Below are positions 1-8,300 of a stretch of DNA of 11,178 nucleotides, one piece after another. Position 1 is the first letter of the stretch. Each line of letters begins with the position of its first letter. The stretch is from an uncultured Collinsella sp. (GTDB lineage: Bacteria > Actinomycetota > Coriobacteriia > Coriobacteriales > Coriobacteriaceae). Under the pieces are notes generated by a model. That model worked only from the letters and a program-made list of their open reading frames with translations. It ran no database searches and was not told where the DNA came from. The stretch is taken from contig CABUWA010000057.1 of the NCBI GenBank assembly GCA_902495085.1, positions 1-11,178 of the forward strand. Direction: 5' to 3'. The position numbers were made by a program, and so were the translations under genes.

Positions 1-61
1 GAACGCTCTCGCGCTCAACGGTTTTCAAGACCGCCGCATTCAACCGCTCTGCCATCTCTCC
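1..61 (-). tRNA. tRNA-Ser (anticodon UGA), partial
   Basis: Read on the minus strand, the sequence begins GGAGAGATGGCAGAGCGGTT, a typical serine tRNA start: acceptor strand GGAGAGA, then a D arm. The anticodon loop is CTTGAAA, with anticodon TGA complementary to plus-strand positions 25-27, closed by a five-pair stem (GCGGT with ACCGT, one wobble). It is followed by the beginning of a long variable arm (GAGCGCGAGAGCG), as expected for a class II serine tRNA. The 3' half (end of variable arm, T arm, acceptor 3' strand) lies outside the left edge. It would read UCA and other UCN serine codons. It is divergent from the tadA fusion gene, and a serine tRNA next to tadA is a known arrangement, for example in Bacillus. 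Confidence 0.93.
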
Positions 62-71
62 GTGAGTCGTA

Positions 72-99
72 ATGATAGCATCGTTTTGAATTTGCAACA
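72..99 (-). promoter_or_regulatory. Possible promoter of the tRNA-Ser gene
   Basis: On the minus strand an extended -10-like box TGCTATCAT (TATCAT at 72-77) lies 10 bases before the mature tRNA 5' end. TGTTGC at 94-99 gives a 16-base spacer to a weak -35; the better-looking TTGCAA (92-97) would be only 14 bases away. The whole divergent intergenic space is about 50 bases, so the promoter has to be here or be absent. The assignment is by eye. Confidence 0.35.
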
Positions 100-100
100 G

Positions 101-106
101 GGAAGG
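101..106 (+). promoter_or_regulatory. Ribosome binding site fixing the tadA fusion start at 113
   Basis: GGAAGG lies six bases before ATG 113. The frame is also open from a GTG at 62, but that codon abuts the tRNA 5' end and has no Shine-Dalgarno sequence. The TadA-like sequence also only begins after 113, so 113 is the preferred start. Confidence 0.7.
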
Positions 107-112
107 CGAACG

Positions 113-1894
113 ATGACGATCACCGAAATCGACGAGAAGTTCATGCGCGAGGCGTTGGCGGAGGCGCGCGCCGCCGCTGCGGTGGGCGAGGTGCCCATCG
201 GAGCCGTAGTGGTGCGCGACGGTGAGATCGTCGCGAGGGCGCACAATCGGCGCGAACTCGACCAGGACCCTTCGGCTCATGCCGAGTTTGCGGCCGTGTG
301 CGCCGCTGCCCAGGCGCTTGGCCGCTGGCGCCTTTTCGACTGTACGGTTTATGTGACGTTGGAACCCTGCTGCATGTGCGCGGGCCTTATGGTCAACGCG
401 CGCGTGGGGCGCTGCGTGTATGGCGCGAGTGATGCCAAGGCGGGCGCGCTGGGTTCGCTGTATGACCTGAATGCCGACTCGCGCCTGAATCATCGGTTTA
501 ACGTGACGGCTGGGGTCCTGGCGGATGAATGCCGCGAGCTGCTGAGTAGCTATTTTGGCGGTCTGCGCGGAGCGGGCGGCGCTGATTGCGGTTGTGGGGC
601 CGATCTTGAAGCACACGCCGCTCACGCCGCAGCGCTTGCAGGTGCCGGTGAGGATGCTGGCACGGCGGTTGACTTTGGTCCTGCGTGCCGCCGACCCCGC
701 CGTGTGCTGTTGGCGATCGACTCCTTTAAGGGCAGCGTTTCGAGCGCGCAGGCGGAGGCGGCGGTTGCCGAAGGCGTGCGCCGCGTTTGGCCCGATGCCG
801 AGGTGCGCGCATTGCCGCTGGCAGATGGTGGCGAGGGAACGCTCGATGCCGTTGCCGCCTGCGGTGGCGAGCTCTCAACCTGCGAGGTCGCAGGGCCCTT
901 GGGCGACCGCGTGTCTGCCCGGATGCTGGTTGATGTCGAGCACAAGTCCGCGGTCATCGAGATGGCCGAGGCGGCCGGCATTGGGTATTCGCCTTGTACG
1001 GAGTCGGCGGCGTTGGCGGCCACAACCTATGGCGTGGGCGAGCTCATGCTTCGCGCGGTTCGCATGGGCGCAAAGACACTCTATATTGGTCTGGGCGGCA
1101 GCGCCACCAACGACGGTGGCGCCGGCATGCTGCAGGCGCTGGGCGCGCGTGTGGTCGATGATCAGGACTGCGATGTCGCCCCCGGTCTTGCCGGCCTTGA
1201 GCAGGTGGCGAGCGTTGATTTGGCGCCCGCGCTGCAGGCTTTGGATGATGCTCGCATCGTTGTGCTTTCGGATGTCGAGAATCCGCTCGTGGGGCGTCGA
1301 GGCGCACTGGCGGTGTTTGGCGGGCAGAAGGGCCTGCCGGCGGATGATGTCGAGGTGCTGCGCAGATACGACGGCTGGATGGTCGGCTACGGTCGCTTGC
1401 TCGATGCGGCGATTGCCAGAGCTCGAGCCCAGGGGTTGTTGCGCACACCCGAGGGCGCACGGACATTTGGCTCGGTGCTCGGTGTACCCGGCGCGGGCGC
1501 TGCCGGTGGCTTGGGCGCGGCGTTACTGGCGCTCGGTGTGGAGCTACGCTCGGGCGTGGAGACGGTGCTCGATCTGATTGGGTTTGACGAACGCATGCGT
1601 GATGTCGACCTGGTCATAACGGGCGAGGGCAATATGGACGAGCAGTCCGCCGCCGGTAAGGCGCCGGTGGGCGTGGCACGCCGTGCCAAGCGGTGTGGCA
1701 AGCCGGTTGTTGCCGTCGTGGGCGGTCGTGCCGACAACCTGGATGCGGTGTACGAGCAGGGCATCGACTTGGTGCTTCCGATTTGCCGCAAGCCCATGGA
1801 CCTGGAACAGGCACTCGATCCGCAAGAAGCCACAACCAACCTCATCTGTGCCGGCGAGGCAGCCGCCCAATCCTACGACCTCGCCCGCCTCTAG
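113..1894 (+). CDS. tadA: TadA-glycerate kinase fusion: tRNA adenosine deaminase joined to type-2 glycerate kinase
   Basis: The protein has 593 residues in two parts. Residues 1-152 form a full-length TadA deaminase, which converts A34 of tRNA-Arg(ACG) to inosine in the cytoplasm. Zinc ligands and the catalytic proton shuttle are visible as H56-A-E58 and P85-C86-C87-M88-C89, preceded by GEVPIGAVVV. Residues 153-198 are a Gly/Ala-rich linker with several Cys and His and no recognised fold. Residues 199-593 match the GarK/GlxK glycerate kinase family (PF02595), which phosphorylates D-glycerate with ATP. Its motifs are DSFKGS (203-208), LADGGEGT (236-243), GLGGSATNDGGAG (326-338) and TGEGNMDEQSAAGKAP (503-518). 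The kinase part has roughly the usual family length, so both parts look complete and active. I see no ribosome binding site or convincing start codon at the junction, so a true translational fusion is favoured. It is probably transcribed alone, and no partner gene follows on the same strand for over 300 bases. The TadA and kinase assignments are firm; that both activities sit on one polypeptide is inferred. Confidence 0.9.
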   Translation: MTITEIDEKFMREALAEARAAAAVGEVPIGAVVVRDGEIVARAHNRRELDQDPSAHAEFAAVCAAAQALGRWRLFDCTVYVTLEPCCMCAGLMVNARVGRCVYGASDAKAGALGSLYDLNADSRLNHRFNVTAGVLADECRELLSSYFGGLRGAGGADCGCGADLEAHAAHAAALAGAGEDAGTAVDFGPACRRPRRVLLAIDSFKGSVSSAQAEAAVAEGVRRVWPDAEVRALPLADGGEGTLDAVAACGGELSTCEVAGPLGDRVSARMLVDVEHKSAVIEMAEAAGIGYSPCTESAALAATTYGVGELMLRAVRMGAKTLYIGLGGSATNDGGAGMLQALGARVVDDQDCDVAPGLAGLEQVASVDLAPALQALDDARIVVLSDVENPLVGRRGALAVFGGQKGLPADDVEVLRRYDGWMVGYGRLLDAAIARARAQGLLRTPEGARTFGSVLGVPGAGAAGGLGAALLALGVELRSGVETVLDLIGFDERMRDVDLVITGEGNMDEQSAAGKAPVGVARRAKRCGKPVVAVVGGRADNLDAVYEQGIDLVLPICRKPMDLEQALDPQEATTNLICAGEAAAQSYDLARL

Positions 1895-1911
1895 AACTAA
1901 TTCCCTCGGGA

Positions 1912-1928
1912 GCCCGGTTTGCCCGGGT
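1912..1928 (+). terminator. Weak hairpin after the tadA fusion gene
   Basis: CCCGG (1913-1917) pairs with CCGGG (1923-1927) around a five-base loop, with an outer G-T wobble, 18 bases after the stop codon. It is GC-rich and well placed, but no T tract follows (the next bases are TAGTCAAAATAG). It is therefore at best an imperfect intrinsic terminator. Confidence 0.27.
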
Positions 1929-2052
1929 AGTCAAAATAGCCCCGTCCCAAATTAGCTACTTTGTGGTTTGTGGGGGATAAAGATTGCCGGTCGTTTTGTC
2001 CTACTGGGGCATGTCGATGGCGCGAGTGGTTCGATTTTGAGCCTGAGTGGCA

Positions 2053-2081
2053 ACCCGAGGCGAAATTTCGGGTCACCCGAA
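2053..2081 (+). promoter_or_regulatory. Two overlapping, mutually exclusive hairpins (possible operator or attenuator)
   Basis: ACCCGA (2053-2058) can pair with TCGGGT (2068-2073). Alternatively TTCGGG (2067-2072) can pair with CCCGAA (2076-2081) around the loop TCA. The two pairings compete for the same TCGGG bases. CGAAATTTCG (2061-2070) is also a perfect 10-base palindrome, and ACCCGA is repeated directly at 2053 and 2075. This could be a dyad operator just upstream of the box at 2083, or a folded leader if transcription starts further upstream. The function is unknown. Confidence 0.35.
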
Positions 2082-2082
2082 T

Positions 2083-2091
2083 TGCTACAAT
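2083..2091 (+). promoter_or_regulatory. Extended -10-like box TGCTACAAT
   Basis: TG, one base, then TACAAT fits an extended -10 element. No good -35 is seen 17 bases upstream, where the hairpin sequence lies. If used, transcription would start near 2098, and the G9 run would fall in the 5' untranslated leader of the adhesin gene. Confidence 0.28.
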
Positions 2092-2130
2092 TTTAAGTAT
2101 ATTGCGATGTCCTGCCTTGCGTTTCTGCGC

Positions 2131-2139
2131 GGGGGGGGG
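2131..2139 (+). repeat. Homopolymeric G9 tract upstream of the adhesin gene
   Basis: Nine consecutive G within GCGCGGGGGGGGGCGTAT. Mononucleotide runs of this length are prone to slipped-strand changes. The run lies about 35 bases upstream of the TATAAT box, so a length change would alter either the region just upstream of the promoter or, if the 2083 box is used, the mRNA leader. It is outside the reading frame, so it would modulate expression rather than frameshift the protein. Confidence 0.85.
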
Positions 2140-2173
2140 CGTATATTTGCATCGATGGGGACGACGACACATA

Positions 2174-2179
2174 TATAAT
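2174..2179 (+). promoter_or_regulatory. Candidate -10 box TATAAT of the adhesin gene
   Basis: A perfect consensus TATAAT lies 31 bases before the ribosome binding site in a short AT-rich patch, giving a predicted leader of about 36 bases. The nearest -35-like hexamer, TTGCAT (2147-2152), is 21 bases away, too far for a normal spacer. The hexamers at 16-18 bases are poor, so the promoter is probably weak or needs an activator. Confidence 0.45.
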
Positions 2180-2210
2180 GAGCCGCTGCTTGCCGTCCTC
2201 ATGGATTTGG

Positions 2211-2216
2211 GGAGGG
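2211..2216 (+). promoter_or_regulatory. Ribosome binding site fixing the adhesin start at 2222
   Basis: GGAGGG, five bases before ATG 2222, is a strong Shine-Dalgarno match. The in-frame ATG at 2201 has none, and the far-upstream in-frame starts from 1961 lie in non-coding sequence. Only 2222 puts a classic signal peptide at the N-terminus. Confidence 0.78.
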
Positions 2217-2221
2217 CCTTC

Positions 2222-2362
2222 ATGAATCGCGCGTGTGCGAGAGCTCGAGAAATGCTAAAGCCTTTTGGCAAGAAAACCAATACCGCAAAGCGTGTCCTGA
2301 GGGTTTTGGCCGTCCCGCTGGCGGCATGTGCGCTCATGTTCGGTGCGACGAGCGCGTCGGCC
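2222..2362 (+). other. Signal peptide of the giant adhesin
   Basis: Residues 1-47. A long basic n-region (R3, R7, R9, K13, K17, K18, K23, R24, R27) is followed by a hydrophobic core around VLAVPLAACALMFG and an Ala-Ser-Ala motif, giving a predicted type I signal peptidase cut after A47 before DQTVP. C36 lies in the core, but there is no lipobox in the right position, so a lipoprotein is unlikely. Confidence 0.85.
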
Positions 2363-5300
2363 GACCAGACAGTTCCCTTGAGCAACCACACCGTGCAGAC
2401 GGTGAATCCCACCGGCACCACGGTCAATCTGTTCGACTACTGGGTCGTGGATGGCGATAACGACAGCTCGAAGAACATAAACAACAATAATGGCAATGAC
2501 AACACCGGCATCAATAAAGACCATCAGCTCAAGTTCAATGGTGGTGGCGGCACGGGCATTAACAAGTGGACGGGCAGAAGCGTCATTGATGGCTTTGGAC
2601 GCCTTTCTTTTGTAAAGAACACGCTGGTAAATGGCTATCCGGCGATCAACGCCGGCACTTATACCTCATACGGCACGAAAGGCGATTGCACCGATGAATC
2701 GCTGGCCTATCTCTTTAATAACGACAGCCAAGCAAACGGCAGGCAAAAGGGTAAGGCTGTCTACAACGACGTGAAAGGCCTCTTCCAGCTCCAGAAGGGC
2801 TATTACGTTTACGACTCGTATGGTTCTCGCGGCAACTATGCTGTGTATAACTACACGACTAACTCCTTTGACGTCTACAATAAGGCTGGTGTATATAAGG
2901 GCGGCGTATCAGATGCAAATCTGGGCCAGTTCTTCCCCTTCGACTCGGCTGACAAGGTTTTTGATGAGAAGGGCAACAGCCTCTCCCCTAAGCAGATCAT
3001 TGATGGAAGCACGAGCCTCAACCATCACTTTGGCATGTCCATGACTACGGAGTTCGTCCAGCCGACGAACGGCAAGACCACCGATGGCAACGACATGATC
3101 TTTGAGTTCTCGGGTGACGACGACGTCTGGGTCTATATCGACGGCGTGCTCGTGGGCGATCTTGGTGGCATCCACGAGAAGGCGACGCTCAAGATCAACT
3201 TCGCCACCGGTGCCGTACATGTCGGTCATGTTGACAATGCAAATGATCCCGAAAAGACAATTCAAGACACCACCATTAAGGCGATGTTCCAAGCTGCCGG
3301 CGCAGATACTTCAAACAGAAGATTCTCCGGCAACACCTTCCTCAACAGCTCCAAGCACACGCTGAGCTTCTTCTATCTGGAGCGCGGCGCGGGCGCATCG
3401 AATATGTCGCTTAAGTTCAATCTCACCACGCTGCCGTCGTCCGAGGTCGAGAAGGTCGATCAGAACGGCGAGGCAGTCCAGGACGCCAAGTTTGCGCTGT
3501 ATCAGTCGGATGCCAGCTGGAAGACGCAGGGCGATCCCATCGCTCAAGGTACGACGGACGATAAGGGTCGGCTAGTGCTTCTGAAGTCGGACGACGGCTC
3601 CGTCCTTTCATTTGATAACCAGCATGCTGATGGACATAACTACTTTGTACTCAAAGAGACAGACCTGCCCGCGGGATATCGCTCGAGTCTGACCTCATCG
3701 ACTACCGCAATGTCAGGTGAGCTGCATCTGCAGTACAAAGAGGCTGCGGCGAGCGGTTCGGGCGGCGTGGTGGTCGCGCCGCAAACGACGGTCACCATGG
3801 CCGATGGCGTAACGCAATGGACGGGCAGCCGCATGTGGCTCAACGGTGGTTATCTGGCTGCCAAGGAGACCATTTCCCTTAGCAAAGAAACAAAAGACAA
3901 TAAGGACAAACCCATTAGCTCGGGTACGACATTTGCTGTCGTGCTCAAGCGCACCGATAAAAGCAAGGCGGACACGGACGAAAATGCATGGACGGCAGTC
4001 ACGGGCAATCCGCTCGATGGCTACATGCTGTGCTCCGCACATGGCATCCCTGGCGCCGTCGAGGCTGCCAAATCGGCGGACACGAGCGTCTTTGGCGTCA
4101 ACACCAAGGGCGACTACGAGGTAACGGTTAGGTCGCTGCCTGGCGATATCGAGACGTACGCCGCCATGCTGCAAGATGAAGACAAGCCGAAGGCGGAATA
4201 TACCGTGGCGGTGTATCACACCACGGCATCGTCTCTGGCGGGGGCAACCATCGGCAACACCTCTATGGTCAAATATCAAACGATAAACAGGCAGTTCTCT
4301 ACGGTGATCCACCTCACCAACGTTCAGAACCGTCTGTTTGTGCAGAAGGTCGACGACCTGGGCAAGCCCGTGAACGGCGCAACGTTTGAGCTGTACCAGG
4401 CCAAGGACGTTACCGGCGATAGTCCTAGAACGTATGCCATTAAATCGGGCGCCGAGCCGTATGACACCGTGCAGGCAAACGGCATGACCTATCCGTATGA
4501 CATTAAGGGTGCTGCATGCTTCCCGCTCGATTCGGCGAAGCATGCGCCCCTTATCAAGGGTACGTACTACCTGCGTGAGTCTGTAAGTCCAGATGGCCAT
4601 GAGATCAACAACACCATCACCAAGGTAATCGTGGACGACTCGGGCGTATATGTGGACGCCGGCGAAGAGAACGATGGCGTGCTCAGCATGAGCGGCCCGG
4701 GTTCGCTGATCGCCTCCCTGGCGCAGTTTGGCTCCCCCGACTCGATTGACAATACGCTTACGCACATCAAGGGCAAGCTGCAGAGTGCGGCCGTTGACGC
4801 CAACGGAAACCTGACATGGGGCCAGACGTGCACAGCCCAAGGCGTGACGCCTTCTCTTGCGGGCAACTTGATGCATATGCGCTATGACAAGACGGCGCAG
4901 GGCACCAAGACCATTCTGCGCTATGTCGAGGATGGTGGCGATCGCGACGGTCAGCTGGCGACGATCTTTGCCGATACGGGCGTAAACCGCATGGCTCTTT
5001 ATCAAGAAGACGATTCAGCATATATAGACGATGCCTCCAAGACTCGTACTAATCTGGGCACGCTTCAGCTCAACCATCTCTTTACCACGGCAACGGCCGT
5101 GCAGTATACCGATCGTCGCGTGGCACGCCTGCAAGTGACTAAGACCGTGACGGCGGATGCTGGTCTTACTGCGCCCACCAAGGATGCGGACGACAACGAT
5201 CTGACCTTTACGTTTAAGTTCACCCTGCCGGAGTCCCAGGAGGGCTACGAGGCGCATGTGTTCGATGCGAGCGGCAACGCTGTGGGCAATTCCTTTAGGC

Positions 5301-8300
5301 TCAAGAACGGCGACACCCATTCCATCAAGGCCGGCGAGACCATTCGCGTATACGACCTCAAGAAGGGTGACAACTACAGTGTGAGCGAGCTCACCACCAA
5401 GGGCGAGGTGTCCAGTGGCAATGTGCTGGCGAGCATCGTCAACGCCGTAACCGGCTCTGCCGACGAGTCGGTGCTTCCGGCTGGCTTTAGCCTCGTGAGA
5501 CGCATGGTCGGCGGCGAGAAGCAGTCGGGAACCGGCAACACCATAACGGGTTCAATCGCTGCGCTCGTGGACGGAAAGATTCCCGCGAGCAACACGCTCG
5601 AGTTCATCAACAAATACAGTGTCAGCCCCGTAAAGAATGGCCTAAGCGCCAAGAAGGTGCTCGAGGGCCGCAATTGGGCCGATGGCGATACCTTTACCGT
5701 GCAGCTTACAGCCGACGACGGCGTCCCCATGCCCAGCGGCGCCAAGAGCAAGGTGGCTACGGTTGAGCTCACCAACGACCAGCCGGCGACGTTTGGCGAT
5801 ATTACCTATACCAAGCCGGGTACCTACGCCTATACCATCTCGGAGGATATTCCCGGCTCCAATGCCAAGGCGGATGGAATAAGCTACTCCGCTGCTGTCT
5901 ATACCGCGACGGTCAAGGTGGATGATAACCACGCCGGTGCACTGGTCGTTAAGAGCGTAAAGGTGAAGCAGGTGCGTGACGACGCGGGCAAACCGGCTAC
6001 CGCAGAGGTTGCCGATAAGATCGCAACCTTCACCAACCGTTACGATACGCACGAACATAGCATCATCATCCATGCCCAAAAGAACCTGACCGACAACGCC
6101 GGGAGTTTCCCGCTTTCCCAGAACGCCTTTAGCTTTAAACTCGAGCGTGTGGGCGGCTATGCGGACGACAATGCAGCGTTCGATCCCGATAAGGTCGACA
6201 CGAGCATCAAGGCTCCCATGCCCCAGGGCGCCGAGGGCAACATCGCAACCGTGGGCAACAACGCCGACGGCACGGTGACGTGGCCAGAAATCTCCTATAC
6301 CGCCAAGGCGGATGCGGGACGCGCCTACGTTTACAAGTTCGCCGAGAATCGCGGCAGCGTTACGGGCATGACCTACGATGGATCGGTCTATTACGCCGTG
6401 GTGCGCAACGACAAGAAGGGTGCCGGCATCCAGACCTCGGTCGAGTACTACAAGGCCGCAGAAAACAACTCGGTAAAGCAGCTGGACGAGAATGTCACGC
6501 CCTCCTTTACCAATATATATAGCGTGGAGCCCACGAGCGTGACCCTGCAGGGCCAAAAGACCGTGAGCGGTCGTGACTGGAATCAGGGCGAGAGCTATGC
6601 CTTTAACCTTGCTGCCGCTACGGACGATGCCGGTGCGACCGGTTTGGGCAAGACCACAAAGCAGGCGGTAACGGATGGGGCTGTTGCCATCGGCGTCAAC
6701 CGGGCTGTCGCCAGTGCGCCCGCGACGGGGCGCGTGGCCTCGTTCGCCTTTGGCACCGAAGCCGCCCCGACCGTGACGTTCAACCGCGCAGGCACCTTTA
6801 GCTTCAACATCACCGAGAAAGCTGCGCAGGATGGCCAGGCGGGCATGTCCATGGACAAGCACACCGCACGCGCGACCGTCGTGGTGACCGATCTGGACGA
6901 GTCGGGCAACCACACGGGCAAGCTGCGCGTGTCGAGCGTGACCTACGCCAACACCGGCGCCTCCGATGCGGACAAGGCCGTAGCTGACAAGGCCGCCTTT
7001 ACCAACGCATACCATGCGTCGGGCACCTTTGATGGCGTGACGGTCAGCAAGACCCTTGAGGGTCGCGCTTCTGCCGCGGGCCAGTTTACCTTTGCCGTGA
7101 CGGGCCTTTGGTACAACGGCGTTCAGACGTCGGTCGACGGCGCCGAGGCTAGCCTGTCCAATAAGGCTGCGGGGGCCGGCGTGTCCGGTGCCGTGGTGGG
7201 CGCAAGCGGGCAAGAGAAGCTCTTTGCTCGTACACTCACGGAGCAGGATCTGGGCCATACGTTTGCCTATCGCATCCGCGAGAACCAGCCTGCGGCTGCC
7301 GGCTACGCCTATGACACCGGCTACACTGGTGACGCTATTGTGCTCGTCAAGGTTCTAGCACGCAAGGACGACCCCGCTAAGCTCTACGCCGTGACGACCG
7401 TGCTCAAGGGCGCGGGTGTGACGGAACTGCTGGGCGACGGTGCCGACGCGAGCGCGCTGACGGACGAAAAGATCGTCCAGCTCAAGCAAGATTCGAATAC
7501 TTACGTGCAGCAGTACGATGCAAGTGAGGCCGGCGCTACGACGCCTACTGTCTCGTTTGTGAACCGTTACACGGCAAGCCTCGACTATGGCGCCGCTGGC
7601 GGTTTGCAGATCGAGAAGACGTTGACGTATCCCAAGGATGCGACCATTTTTGGCTCGCCTAAGAGCACGTTCCGTTATATCGTCAAGCCTGCTGACGAGA
7701 CATCTGCCAGCAAGGTTGGCATTTCCACGGACGGCAAAGTCTTTGAGACCGCAAATGTCGAGGCCGACGCCCCCAAGACCGTGAGTTTGATACCTGCGGG
7801 TGGGTTGACCTTCACTCAGGATGATGCCGGCAAGACGTTCACCTATACGGTGAGTGAGATTGACGACAAGGCGACGGGCTATACGTACGACAAGACGATC
7901 CATACGGTTAGGGCCGTCGTAGCGGATAACGGCGACGGTACGCTTAGTGTCACGACAGCGGTAAGCAAGCAGGTCGATGGCAAGGACGAGCTCGAGGGCC
8001 AGTGGATCTATCCGTCGGGTGCAACGTCCACCGGTGTCGCGACGGTCAAATTCAAGAACACCTATACGGTCACCGAGGCGGCAACCTACACCCCGTCCGT
8101 GACGAAGGTGGTTGCCGGTGCCGATGCTCCGGGCAAGTTCACCTTTGCTATGACCGCGGCTGACGATGCTACTAAGACTGCCATCGATGGCAAGCTCATC
8201 ACCGGCTCTTCGATGAGCGCGGAGAACGGCTACGCTGAGGAGAAGCAAACGACGGCGGCCCTCAAGGACGGGGAGCACTATAAGCTCGACTTCTCGAAGC

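Larger units (their letters stand above)
1895..2221. other. Intergenic region between the tadA fusion and the giant adhesin gene
   Basis: About 330 bases without a credible gene. From roughly 1930 to 2050 I recognise nothing: no RNA gene, riboswitch or repeat unit. From 2053 it holds, in order, overlapping hairpins, an extended -10-like box, a G9 run, a perfect TATAAT and the ribosome binding site, all listed separately. The frame of the adhesin gene is open back to 1961, but that part reads as non-coding and lies upstream of the signal peptide. Confidence 0.7.

Noticed and set aside
62..112. GTG at 62 as the start of the TadA fusion
   Set aside because: It touches the tRNA 5' end and has no ribosome binding site. 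ATG 113 has GGAAGG six bases upstream, and TadA similarity begins there.
555..1577. A 340-codon plus-strand frame overlapping the glycerate kinase
   Set aside because: It overlaps the kinase in another frame, while all kinase motifs are in the main frame. Its product is a low-quality Arg/Ala/Trp-rich sequence.
1961..2221. Upstream in-frame starts for the adhesin, including ATG 2201
   Set aside because: None has a Shine-Dalgarno sequence, and the extension would put about 7-87 extra residues before an otherwise classic signal peptide. The stretch also carries promoter-like elements.
1897..2427. A 176-codon minus-strand frame across the intergenic region
   Set aside because: It overlaps the adhesin 5' end and the promoter elements. 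The product shows no family features and it has no evident ribosome binding site.
2680..2900. Possible thioester (TED-type) domain around C156
   Set aside because: The Cys sits in GDCTDES and I could not find the paired Gln motif or the usual thioester-domain context. A Cys alone is not enough.
3713..5005. A 430-codon open frame on the minus strand
   Set aside because: An antisense shadow of the Cna-B region of the adhesin; no recognisable protein features.
5642..7258. A 538-codon open frame on the minus strand
   Set aside because: Same reason: an antisense shadow of the pilin module array with no motif or ribosome binding site.
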